Source: Hofstenia miamia (taxonomy: Eukaryota > Xenacoelomorpha > Acoela). Taken from it: DNA of 64,000 bases. The stretch lies in contig SCFE01000100.1 in the NCBI GenBank assembly GCA_004352715.1, forward strand, positions 1,060,177 to 1,124,176, read 5' to 3'. The notes beneath the pieces were generated by a model. It was not told the origin of the DNA. It did no database searches and worked only from the letters and a program-made list of their open reading frames with translations. The position numbers were made by a program, and so were the translations under genes. This document shows positions 34,901 through 44,129 of this stretch, one piece after another (position 1 is the stretch's first letter; each line of letters opens with the position of its first letter).

Positions 34901-35015
34901 TAATAACTGAATATTTTAGCAGAGAAGAGCGTCCACCGAAATGGTTATCAGCCCAAATTTAAAGACTGTTAGCAATGTAGTAAAACAAGCAGAATGCAGA
35001 GATGAGGTTTTCTAA
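16852..35015 (+). CDS. DCX: Doublecortin (DCX) family microtubule-associated protein, multi-exon gene
   Basis: Doublecortins bind between microtubule protofilaments and stabilise microtubules, notably in neurons. The coding exons are 16852-16968, 17048-17197, 17247-17423, 22050-22361, 24654-24756, 32102-32155, 34585-34646 and 34920-35015. All have GT-AG borders and compatible phases, giving 356 aa and a TAA stop. DCX domain 1 (about aa 66-148) has KRVRIYRNGDKF, NLDALMADLT and LPQGVRTIYTLAG. DCX domain 2 (about aa 195-286) has KPRLVTIFRNGAKPRKAV, LLNKKTAFSYDQVLRDIT, LQDFFMEDDVFIACG and FQDDFDLD. The tail is Ser/Pro/basic with three SPI(M/L) motifs. The length is close to vertebrate DCX, and no kinase domain follows. 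A longer N-terminus is possible through the candidate exon at 15248-15358. Assignment to the family is near certain; orthology within DCX/DCLK is inferred. Confidence 0.93.
17048..17197 (+). CDS. DCX: Doublecortin exon, first half of DCX domain 1
   Basis: The acceptor is TATTTTAG and the donor is CACAG|GTTGAA, with phase 0 on both sides (50 codons). It encodes a Ser-rich linker then KRVRIYRNGDKF and GALIALSQ, the first beta strands of the doublecortin fold. The preceding intron is 79 bp. Confidence 0.92.
17198..17246 (+). other. Minimal 49-bp intron
   Basis: Begins GTTGAAGC and ends TGTTTAG. Without splicing, the frame drifts out of the doublecortin homology. Removal joins ALSQ to GKYKNLDALM exactly as DCX domain 1 requires. 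The donor is weak (CAG|GTTGAA). Confidence 0.88.
17247..17423 (+). CDS. DCX: Doublecortin exon, second half of DCX domain 1
   Basis: 59 codons, phase 0 on both sides, donor TTTAAG|GTAAAA. It reads GKYKNLDALMADLTRML, then LPQGVRTIYTLAG and INHLDELQDANSYIAAS, the DCX-domain pattern of a ubiquitin-like fold. Confidence 0.93.
19020..19200 (-). mobile_element. hAT-type element end, related to the element at 62158-62306
   Basis: Read inward from 19200 on the minus strand, the sequence starts CAGTGGTGTACACAAGGGG, then ACATAGTGGAATTTT and CCCCGTCAGGTATTC. It matches the first 50 or so bases of the 62158 element (CAGTGGCGTACCCAGG, ACATGGTGGAATGT, CCCCGTCAGGTTTCC). I could not find the other terminus with confidence. 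The G-rich patch at 18960-18992 or the CAGAGGGGAC at 18655 are candidates. Confidence 0.6.
21233..21351. other. Assembly gap (106 N) next to a poly-C tract
   Basis: N from 21233 to 21338, followed by a C homopolymer of at least 12. Confidence 0.95.
22050..22361 (+). CDS. DCX: Doublecortin exon, inter-domain linker and first part of DCX domain 2
   Basis: 104 codons, acceptor TATTTTAAG, donor ACACTT|GTAAGC, phase 0 on both sides. The linker EMDYESNRAQQWCASPSHKK is followed by KPRLVTIFRNGAKPRKAV, LLNKKTAFSYDQVLRDIT and AVKLDSGAVHKVYTVTG. This is one of the most conserved stretches of doublecortins. Confidence 0.95.
22362..24653 (+). other. Doublecortin intron, 2.3 kb
   Basis: AT-rich. Nothing recognisable inside. 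Confidence 0.7.
24654..24756 (+). CDS. DCX: Doublecortin exon, end of DCX domain 2
   Basis: The acceptor is TTACTAG and the donor is GATT|GTAAGT. It enters in phase 0 and leaves in phase 1. VKTLQDFFMEDDVFIACG and REKLQLFQDDFDLDGD complete DCX domain 2 with the family signature DDVFIACG. Confidence 0.95.
27054..27245. repeat. (AT)n microsatellite with 137-N gap
   Basis: AT repeats enter the gap (27074-27210) from both sides. Confidence 0.95.
28309..28369. repeat. Inverted repeat able to form a 25-bp hairpin
   Basis: The arms 28309-28333 (starting GTTTACTTCACTATC) and 28345-28369 match at 24 of 25 positions around an 11-nt loop. A further direct copy of the ATCTTTTTCAAAAAAGC segment of the left arm follows at 28371-28387. 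It lies in a doublecortin intron in the sense orientation. Confidence 0.85.
28868..28914. repeat. (AT)n microsatellite
   Basis: About 45 bp of nearly pure AT dinucleotides with a TATGTATA interruption near the start. Confidence 0.95.
31433..31550 (+). mobile_element. LINE reverse transcriptase fragment (YADD-type active site)
   Basis: A short + strand stretch encodes DLLPSQPNTYLLKFADDT, then TTAVLKIF. LLKFADDTT is RT motif C, which carries two catalytic aspartates. No other RT blocks flank it, so this is a small isolated relic inside the doublecortin intron. Confidence 0.65.
32102..32155 (+). CDS. DCX: Doublecortin tail exon, first SPIM motif
   Basis: A 54-nt exon, acceptor ATATTTAG, donor ATCAG|GTGAGT, phase 1 on both sides. 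It encodes FSRMMLTSKSPIMARKQS. The FSRMM segment aligns with the residues that directly follow domain 2 in vertebrate doublecortins (a C/S-R-V/M-M pattern). It is too short for ordinary ORF detection. Support comes from splice sites, phase and the motif shared with the next two exons. Confidence 0.72.
32156..34584 (+). other. Doublecortin intron, 2.4 kb
   Basis: Contains a Tc1-like transposase relic on the minus strand (33236-33930). Nothing else is recognised. Confidence 0.65.
33236..33930 (-). pseudogene. Tc1-like transposase relic
   Basis: On the minus strand, NFFEDNNIPVLQWPPNSPDL is followed by KPIVNV-stop-ANLKEAVEKDIP and RNLVELSENIVHS. WP-x-SPDLNPIENVW is the block that carries the last catalytic acidic residue of Tc1 transposases. 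Here PIENVW has become PIVNV-stop, so the catalytic Glu is lost. Further up (about 33870-33930), GKIFPKVIIWRAL resembles the upstream 'FPKSVMIWG' block. The distance between the two blocks is about 70 residues too long, which suggests an insertion at about 33470-33730. I could not identify terminal repeats. Confidence 0.7.
34585..34646 (+). CDS. DCX: Doublecortin tail exon, second and third SPI motifs
   Basis: A 62-nt exon, acceptor GTATTTTAG, donor TTATG|GTATGT. It enters in phase 1 and leaves in phase 0. It encodes VPNTKSPILVRKS followed by VGSKSPIM, a Ser/Pro/basic sequence repeating the SK-SPI pattern of the previous exon. Confidence 0.72.
34647..34919 (+). other. Doublecortin intron, 273 bp
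   Basis: Short final intron. No feature seen. Confidence 0.7.
34920..35015 (+). CDS. DCX: Doublecortin terminal exon with stop
   Basis: The acceptor is ATATTTTAG at 34911-34919, with phase-0 entry. It encodes QRRASTEMVISPNLKTVS, NVVKQAECRDEVF and a TAA stop at 35013-35015. RRAS is a basophilic-kinase-type site and ISP a proline-directed site. An AATAAA lies about 150 nt after the stop. The stop makes this a DCX-only protein. An isoform that skips this exon cannot be excluded. Confidence 0.72.
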   Translation, partial: QRRASTEMVISPNLKTVSNVVKQAECRDEVF

Positions 35016-35163
35016 CTTTTCCTTTATTAACTACATGCGCTTATTTGATTTGAATGGCTTTTAATTGGTAATTTGTATTAATTTCTTTAAAGATACATTG
35101 ATTGCAATCTCTTTTGAAAAGTTATAATTTATTGTTTGCTGAAAAACATCATCTAAAATAAGA

Positions 35164-35169
35164 AATAAA
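35164..35169 (+). promoter_or_regulatory. Candidate polyadenylation signal AATAAA
   Basis: AATAAA 149 nt after the doublecortin stop codon, on the same strand. In AT-rich DNA this hexamer is common, so its position is the main support. Confidence 0.45.
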
Positions 35170-38100
35170 AAGTGGGAAAAATAATCAGTAAATATCCCAC
35201 AGACCTCAGAAACTAACTTGAACACCTCTTAATATGAATATTTAATTTCTCCGGAGCATGCAACTCAGATTAACGCCTTTTACTTGTGATAGCTCTGATT
35301 AAACTTAAAACTACCAGTATATTTTTAGAATTTTTTTTTAAAAATAGCGAGATTGTTATACAAGTTAAAAGCGATTATCTCAGTAGCATGCTCAAGTTAA
35401 AGTTAACATAAAAACAGCCTTTCATAGATACAGTTTCTAACGTTTGCTGAAATTTTTTATGTGGACCTAATTGTGTGCTGCAACTGCCAATGTCGAGATT
35501 TTTATACAAATCTAAAGAATCAATTTTCTCCGAATTAATTATTTGATTTGCATCTTGTATTATAAAACAAATTCCCTCAAAGAATCTTAATTTCTTCTAG
35601 TTTTATGAGTTTTTACTAGCTACATTCTCATCCATCAAACTGATAATTTAAAAAGTTGTTTCTGTATTAGGAGAGATTCTTAATCCCCTCGCCCCCTAAC
35701 ATTTTAAATCAATATGTTAAAAACATCTGAAATTAAGAATGTTGGAAATATGCTACTTAGTGGTTTTCACAGGATATAAAATTATTTCGTTCCTTGAATA
35801 ATTGTGTCTTGCAATCCAGTTGTTTTTTATAAACATATAAAGAAAATTAAATCCAATGTTAACAAAGTTGAACACCCTACTAACTTAAGGGATTTCCAAC
35901 AATAAGTTTCAATACTCGAATTTAATGTACAGTAGCTATAGAATAGAAAGTTTGCGTTTTCTATCTTAGATAAAATATTCTGTGACAGACCTTTATTAAC
36001 TAATAATTATTAACAAAAATCGATATATGTTCAGGAAGCAGTTGGAGAAAATAAACCATTTTATCCAAGTCTATTGGAAATCGTGAAATTTGGGGACATC
36101 TATTGGTGAACGTGCTCAAACGTACAGATCTTAATGTCTAAATTTTCCCCATAAATAATGTTCAGTTAATCACGAAGTATAAGCCCCATGGGACTAACAA
36201 CTTCGTAGGTGTTAGGCTTAACTTGAGCATGCTCAGATCCATTGAGGTGGGCACTAAAAATAACTTTTTCAAGAATCATCTAAATCTTCTTGGCAGCTCA
36301 ATGTTATGGAAAAGTAATGTTTTTTTCTTTGAGTGTATTTATTAAGTTGCTTATGCAATTTCAAATTTTGAAAAGATTTTGTAAAAAGGATAAATTTATA
36401 AAAATGTACATTATTTACAAAATTATAAAATTGAAGGTAATTCCATAAATAAAGCTACTATAACAGAAATATTATTAATATAACCTAGAACACAACACAA
36501 ACATAACAGATACATATAACACAGTACATAAAAATCAAAGTTTACAAATTAAAATAATTTCAACGCTTTTTTATAATTGCTTTGTCCTGATTAACTAAAA
36601 GATTTCTTTTTGCATTCTTAGAAACTTTTTCAAATTTTTGTGGTAACTTACTTAGTGATTTTATCGTGGATGTCGAATAAGAGTTGTTCCATGTTATTGA
36701 TGAATCTACTTGATAGGTGCGGTAGCACTAGAAGACTGGTAAATATGATTGATTAGAATTACCAGATTTATGTACTTAGCATAAATATCATTGAAACATG
36801 ATGTTTAGAATTTATGATTTATATTGTGTAGCTATTAAAAAATCGCTTTCATATTCATGTATCACATATATAAATATACACATGAGGAAACGGTTTAAAG
36901 CCATTATTCCACTACTCTAGAATGCATGATTCAACAATTTTCAGTGTTTATGCGGAAATATGGAGATTTGCACTCTACAATATTGTACTGCGATTGAGTA
37001 CTTTTTCTAACTGGTAAGGGAAGAGGTTATCTATCAAATTGTTTCTAATTAGATCCTCTTTATTTGTCAGTATATAGTAATGCAAGGAATTTCTTCTTCT
37101 CAGTAAGTGTTGAATGTGATTGTTCTTTTTTCTTTACATAGATATTTGGCCTAGTTTCAATATGTGTAATTGCATGCACGTAATTATTTCTTCTTTGCAT
37201 TCTTATGTACTGTATAAAAAGCATGAAATTCATATAATAGATTCAACAGCATAATTAATCTGTATGGCATGGGCATACCTCTGGATGAACACATATTAGT
37301 AAGCAAAAACAAACATTTTTTAATCCCTTTGAAAAGACGAGATCTAAATGCTGTCATGAAGTTTCAATAATGTAAAGAAAATAAAGTTTCATGTAGATAC
37401 ACTTGAATATAAACTATTAAGCATTTTTAGCTTACACATTGCTCATTCTTAAGAAAATGAATATAAACATCCAAATAGGCTTTGTAATCACGGAATTTCG
37501 AAATCCTAAATCTCGGGATTTTGAAAACTTATTCTAGATTCAATCGAGTCAGTTCTTGATTCCAAATTCTGAGATTTTCGGAATTTAAATATTGGAAAGA
37601 CAGCTAAAATCTCTAGTATTTCCAATAAGCAAGAATAATTTGAGGAGTTTATCAACTGAAAAATATATCGAAAAAACGTTTAAATAAACAACAAGTATTG
37701 AAGCTTTCACATTTTTTATTTTTTGTTTTTTGTGATAGCTTGCGCAACTGTTATCACATGAGGGCTTGCCAAAGCTACAGTGATTCAATTCAATGCGTTT
37801 TATAGGTGAGCTACTAATAGCAGAGAATTCAAAAACGTTAAAGTTCCCTGAAAGATCTCAGGTATGTCGAATACGATTGAGAACCTGTATATCTTTGAGA
37901 TGGCTTAAATAAAGCACTTTATTACTCCAAACAAGCCCATCCCCTGTGGTCCAGCTGAAAAATTCTCAGTGGCGGTGCAAACCACTCAATGTCATCAAGC
38001 AGTTTGTGAATATTATAGCAATTGAATTTCAATGGATTCAAGTATTGCCTTGGAAGTTGTTGAATAAAACAGGTCGTTTTTATGGGTTCTCAGCCAATTC

Positions 38101-41100
38101 AAAATCTTTAGAGAGTTTTTCCCATGTGTAAAATATTTATTTAGAAAAATAAACTTTAAAAAAATTGTAAGAAATATATAATTTTTTCAGGCAAAATCTT
38201 AATAGTTTCTCTTTTAAGTTTATTTCAAATTTGCAATCAAGAACATTAAAAGATTAAATAATAGATCTTAATGTGCATAGAAGATGAAAATCTTTAAGGC
38301 ATTGCTAAAATAGAGGAAAAGTTTACAAGACGAAGCTAAAAAACTCAAGATCGATGCTTGTACAAATTGAATTGTAGGTTTTTGTTGTTCCTGTTACGAT
38401 ATTACCCAAAAACGCGATACCAAATTATGAAACTTTTGACTTATAAATACTATGAAATATTGAATGTACTATTTACATAAAACTTTGAGTCATCTTTAGT
38501 AGGAATTGCCACAAATGCATTGTGCAATTTTAGAGGAACATGGTCAATGTTGGGAATATCTCTCAAGAATTCTTGTCGATGTTTCAGCGATATCAAGATG
38601 CTACAACATAGAAAAAGAGACGTTTTTGGACATGAAAATTGTTTGTAATATATGGGAAATGCTTCATATTTTATGCCTATTGAGTGGATCAGAAGTTTAG
38701 AAAAACATGATGGCAACACGTGACTAAAATTTAGATGTGGGTTGATACACATGGTTTCATCCAAAATAGATCAATCACCGTAAAAATCTGTTTAACGGAA
38801 GATATGGAAAAGCTCCTCTTGCTTACCTAAAACACATACCAACAGTCTGACTGTTTTAAACAAATAATTAACCCGGTCAGTTTATAGTAACTTCAAAAAC
38901 ACGGTCTTTCAAAAATATAAATTTACTTGTTTTCGCTATGATATTGGCTGCATAAAATGTGCAAATGTAATGTTTAAAATGTGTGTAACATTATGTGTTG
39001 TGTAGCATTATGAATAATCGTTAGTTAATGTAAAATTTGTAGGCCAGAATAAGTTGTTAAGGGATATATTTACGAATGCATGTAGACAAACACTGTTAAC
39101 AGATACTTAAGGTAAACATCTAGAAGAAAACCGTGCGCAGGAATGTTGCTTAGAGGGGACAAACTTATGAATTTTTGAAATGGTCTAGTGCACATAAAAC
39201 ACTTTACTGTAAGTCTTTACTTAAGATTCTGCAGTCTTCATCTTCATATACAGTTACTTCCTAAACACTGTAGTTAACAAATATTTTCTGGAACCTAGTT
39301 TCAACTAACTGTCAGAAATCAATAGCTTTGCCAAGTTTGGAATTGTTTTTCTGATTAAAATATTTTTTTTTAATTTATAATCGATATTATCTGTTCTTTT
39401 AATGTTATATTTTTCTAATAATCTAGATATAATATATTTTAAGACATGGGTTAGGTGTTGGATGCAGGCCTGAAAACGGGTCAAACTTTTTGGATTCGAC
39501 CTAACCACTCACTTGCTAAATTTGAAATGACTGTACCCAAACGAACAAAATTGATGTTTTTCAAACATTACTAGCTAGCCAGTAATGAGAAAAATAAATG
39601 CTATTTTTATGCATTGGTTGTCATGCGTCAAATTATTCAATTTATCTTAAAACCCATGTAACCAGCAGTTAATGTCAAAGTTATTAATTAAACTGACCTG
39701 ACTGGATTTAAAAAACAAACCTTCGACCGACCTCGACCCGAGAAAACTTTGATTCAACCCAATGCGACAATTTGGTCGGGTCGACCCGTTTCCATCCCTG
39801 GTTGAGTGTATGAAATAAGCTAAAACATGCAGATTGAATTTGCAAATCCGAAAATATGTGCAATGGAAAACTGAATTATATTTCAACAGAATATCAATTT
39901 AGAGCTGTATTTTGTTATATACTGTGAACTCATTAAAATTAAGCATTTTATTGGGATATCTTCATGTTAACTAGACTTATTGGGGTTATTTTTATACTAA
40001 ATTTTCATCAAATATTTGAAAAAAATGTTTGTCAATCCGATGTGTATCTAGCAGTGCAGATGCGGATTCGCCATAAATTAGAAAAACAGATGAAGATGTG
40101 GATTTGGTGTGGAAATGTATCAAGCAAGTGTGGATCGGTTGGATATGAGCATTTGTACAAATTACAATCCTCATACACAATTAGCAAAATTATGTATGGC
40201 TTTGTTTAATTACTATTTTCGAATTATATGTATTTAGTCTAAATAAGCATAAATAATTTTTTTAGCACTGCTAAGCTTAATTATGACATACGTTGTAGTC
40301 TATTGACAGATGTAAATACAAAATCATCAATTATATCATTAATAGAATCAGACCATTTCTTGCAAACTTGAATGAAAGAATATTTTTCAATGAACATTGT
40401 CGTTTCTATAAAATTTTTAAGTATTTGCATTCGTAATGTTCGGATTCAGAGAGTCAGGTGACCCCATTAGAGCAGCAACTTATTCTATTTTTGTGTTTAG
40501 GAAACCACCGAAACCTTGTTGAGGTTTTATATTTTTTAATTCAAACAGCTACATGCTCTAATAGAAAAATTGAGGAAGTTATCATACATTTTCAAATGCC
40601 TGGGAATTTTAGGATTAGCTCAAATAGAAGTAAATTTGATGCAAAATGTTACATAGAATATTACATATAATTCTTTCCAGTTGAGCATTAGTTGGTTTTT
40701 ACATCAGAATTTTTTCCAATAATTCTCTAAAACCATTTCCTGCCAGTGCCTCATTATCAGAACGTTAAGAAAACTAATATAATTTACTAATAATTATTAG
40801 TAGACTTTCTTTGTTATTATATTATTGTTAACTTACATTTATGCTTCCATTCAAAATTCCTATTGTTTGTCATATTGTCGAATTATTCACTTGAACATTG
40901 ATTAGTTTTTCAAACACTTCAAACAAAATTTTTTTCAAAAATGTTATCAAAATCATATTCTATATGACCAAACATCTTCATAAGGGTCTTAAATATTTGA
41001 CTTATATCTTGATTATATTGTTTCTTCGGATCAAGTAGGTGAGCATGATTTGCTATTTTCTTTAGTGTTCCAAAAATGTAACGCTGGCAACTTATAGTAG

Positions 41101-41300
41101 GTTTTGAACTTATTCTCATTTTAGCAATATATTGAGATGGAAGAGTATGTGAATGCGCCAAAAATGTATAAAGGCTATATGTATATATATATTTATTTAT
41201 ATATTTATAATTTCTATATTTTTAATTTATTAATTTTTCAGATAAATACGACTTGTTCAACACAAAGTGAAATATCTAGTTATCTTTAAGAGCTGAGCGA
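35170..41300. other. Long stretch without a supported gene
   Basis: Mostly AT-rich. It contains degenerate motif arrays at 37480-37585 (TCGGGATT/CGGAATTT), 39465-39800 (GACCCG/CGGGTCG) and 40040-40145 (GATGTGGAT/GATGCGGAT). At 36560-36730 on the minus strand, WNNSYSTSTIKSLSKLPQ then KFEKVSKNAKRNLL faintly recalls the C-terminal end of LINE proteins. The open frames at 38450-38764 and 40919-41161 (both minus) have no family I recognise. Confidence 0.5.
39465..39800. repeat. Degenerate CGGGTCGACCCG short-motif array
   Basis: Diverged copies of TCGACCCG, ACCTCGACC and GGTCGGGTCGACCCG lie at 39475-39510 and 39720-39795. They stand out by GC content from the surrounding DNA. Confidence 0.55.
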
Positions 41301-41360
41301 ATAGTGATGAAGATGTTTTAGAAAACTTTCAAGAACTATTATTCCTCCTGAGGTAGACAG

Positions 41361-42118
41361 ATGAAGATGATATAAATGATAATTATATTAAAGATGATGT
41401 GATTGCAAATGAATTTTTGGATTATAAAAAGCACATGCTACAGATGAGGAACAAGACTCTGTTTCACAACAGCAACTTAAAAAACAGTAAGAGCTTCAGC
41501 ATTTCTGCTCAAAATGGAGGAAAATAAATCCTGTGTATTCAGAAGATATGTCTAAATCAATAGAATTAGACTTGAGAACGAAAAAAATCGTGGAAGTCAC
41601 ATAGTGGAATAAATCTTTGAACTTCTTCTTTCTTCTTTGAACAGATATACTTTAAGAATATAGTTGATTATAGCACTTAATATGTAAGCAGAATAGTAAT
41701 TATTAATTCACTCTTAGTATTAATGAACTCAAAATCATCTTTGGAATATTTCTTCTTACTGAATGTCATAAAAAACGTCAAGAGGGGGTGTGCAAAGATA
41801 TTTTTCAGATGCTGGTGTACCCATTGTGTATAAGGCAATGAATAGAGAAAGAAATAGATGGACAAAAAATGCCTTCACTTATGTGATAATTCAAATTTGG
41901 ATAAGAAATATAAATTTGCAAAATTTAGACCATGTTTAAATATAGTGAAAAACAATTATTTTCAATTTGGCATCCTGTTATCTTTTGGTTCCTTAGATGA
42001 GATGCTGATAAAATATTATCGGATGCATACTGCTAAAATTTTATGAGAGGAAGCCACTCAAGTTTAGATACAATTTTTGGGGCTTGTTGTTACGGCAATA
42101 ACTTGATATATTAGATGT
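41361..42118 (+). pseudogene. piggyBac-type transposase relic, N-terminal to mid part
   Basis: An acidic N-terminal stretch (TDEDDINDNYIKDDVIANEF) is followed in shifted frames by FEQIYFKNIVDYS, then NSKSSLEYFFLLNVIK and DAGVPIVYKAMNRER. Next comes the clearest block, CLHLCDNSNLDKKYKFAKFR, with LNIVKNNYFQFG and SLDEMLIKYYRMHTAK, then in another frame RKPLKFRYNFWGL. This order (LHL.DNS, VRP.L..V..N, SxDE-x4-Y.GRH, GKP..FGYK.W) is that of piggyBac-derived transposases. SLDEM holds the first catalytic Asp. The later catalytic blocks are not recognisable after about 42120. It is older and more degraded than the element at 57177-59624 and belongs to a different subgroup. Confidence 0.78.
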
Positions 42119-43150
42119 AAATAGAACTTATGTTATTTAACATAAACTATCATTTTAAGAATTTTTCTTATATTACTTTAACAGAAAAAACACTTTAGCC
42201 GGAGAGACTACCTGAACCTGAAACGAAATGAAGGAACAATCTTATTTTATGCATTGGATTTTGTTGATAAAATGGTTTTTCCACCAAAAATAAACGTAAC
42301 ATCTGTTAATATATAACCGCTGTCCGATTAAAAAGCAATCAAGGAAGCCCAGCAGGTGAAATATAAATAAGCTTGACAATTTTAAGGATATCCCCTTTTC
42401 TCTCATTTACCCTGGCATTCATTAGCTTATCCTGAATAAGGAATATTAATTTAGATAATCTTTCAACCCATAAAACCGTTGATCAAATCAATTTAGTCGC
42501 AATTTAATGAAAATTTATTGGAGGTTACAAATGCATTAGATTGAAAGCTGCCTTGATTATGTAATTGTTGTCACCTAGGATAATGCTTTTTGGTGGCTGT
42601 CTGACATCTGCTATCAACTGATATTTCTTAGTTCCTAGTCATATTTATTTCAGAAAATGCCTTCTTAAATATACTGTCATGCAAAAAACTGCAATTCATT
42701 TCGAAACCGCCTGCAAAGGAATATCAATTATGAAGTTTGGAGAAGGAGGCTTGAAGGATTGAAGAAAATGTAATATATGAAAATAATTCAAGAAGTAAAT
42801 AAACGAATTTACAAGGTAGATTGTAATCTTCTGAAAATCGAAAAATTCAAAGCTGACATGCTAAATAAATACCATGTTGGATTTGTTGGAGATTCAGCAA
42901 ATGACAAAAAATTGACAGATACCCTTAGAACAAATAATAGCAAATAGTTATATTGCAGTTATTTAGTAAAATAACGTTAAATAAATCAGATGGAACCTCT
43001 GACATTCCTTTGTGGCTATACAAAGTTTTCCCAACTGAACTAGAAAAGCCTTTTTCATAATTTTCAACCTCATCTTTCAGCAGGTTATTTATCCGAAAGC
43101 ATGAAAACCAGCTTTATTAACTCACTTGTGAAAGTATTCAGAAATTCAGA
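42119..43150. other. No assigned gene; weak coding-like traces
   Basis: Fragments such as KFKADMLNKYHVGFVGDSAN and DGTSDIPLWLYKVFPTELEK near 42840-43060 (+ strand) look like decayed protein sequence, perhaps from a transposon. I cannot name the family. Confidence 0.3.
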
Positions 43151-43156
43151 CCAATA

Positions 43157-43191
<35 letters not shown>

Positions 43192-43887
43192 GTATATAAA
43201 NNNNNNNNNNNNNNNNNNNNNNNNNNNNNNNNNNNNNNNNNNNNNNNNNNNNNNNNNNNNNNNNNNNNNNNNNNNNNNNNNNNNNNNNNNNNNNNNNNNN
43301 NNNNNNNNNNNNNNNNNNNNNNNNNNNNNNNNNNNNNNNNNNNNNNNNNNNNNNNNNNNNNNNNNNNNNNNNNNNNNNNNNNNNNNNNNNNNNNNNNNNN
43401 NNNNNNNNNNNNNNNNNNNNNNNNNNNNNNNNNNNNNNNNNNNNNNNNNNNNNNNNNNNNNNNNNNNNNNNNNNNNNNNNNNNNNNNNNNNNNNNNNNNN
43501 NNNNNNNNNNNNNNNNNNNNNNNNNNNNNNNNNNNNNNNNNNNNNNNNNNNNNNNNNNNNNNNNNNNNNNNNNNNNNNNNNNNNNNNNNNNNNNNNNNNN
43601 NNNNNNNNNNNNNNNNNNNNNNNNNNNNNNNNNNNNNNNNNNNNNNNNNNNNNNNNNNNNNNNNNNNNNNNNNNNNNNNNNNNNNNNNNNNNNNNNNNNN
43701 NNNNNNNNNNNNNNNNNNNNNNNNNNNNNNNNNNNNNNNNNNNNNNNNNNNNNNNNNNNNNNNNNNNNNNNNNNNNNNNNNNNNNNNNNNNNNNNNNNNN
43801 NNNNNNNNNNNNNNNNNNNNNNNNNNNNNNNNNNNNNNNNNNNNNNNNNNNNNNNNNNNNNNNNNNATATATATATATATATATATA
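43157..43887. repeat. (AT)n microsatellite with 666-N gap
   Basis: AT repeats flank the gap (43201-43866) on both sides. Confidence 0.95.
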
Positions 43888-44129
43888 AGATTTATTTATT
43901 TACATATGCATCAAATTTGTATATTGTATAAATAAGATTTTTTATGCTTCTGCTATTTACGCTTACATATCTGAAGTCATCTTAGCAAATCACTTCCTTC
44001 TCATTTAGATGTCACTTATAGGACTAATTCTTGAATACTATTATCAAATTTGGAACCATGCTATAACTTACAATCAGAAAAGAGCTTTCCATGTCATTGT
44101 ACTTGGTTAATCTTATAATGAGACATGTT

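Noticed and set aside
36975-37133. A 52-codon minus-strand segment ending LIDNLFPYQLEKVLNRSTIL with a stop, somewhat protein-like.
   Set aside because: No family recognised, no start or clear splice sites. Not enough to call an exon.
37785-37935. Minus-strand DGLVWSNKVLYLSHLKDI followed by RHT and LSGNF recalls the zinc-binding H2C2 region of Ty3/Gypsy integrases.
   Set aside because: Only a loose pattern over about 35 residues, with a stop inside and no RT, RNase H or integrase core nearby.
38450-38764. A 104-codon open frame on the minus strand.
   Set aside because: No motif, start context or splice signals that I recognise. The length is possible by chance, and the opposite strand is equally open.
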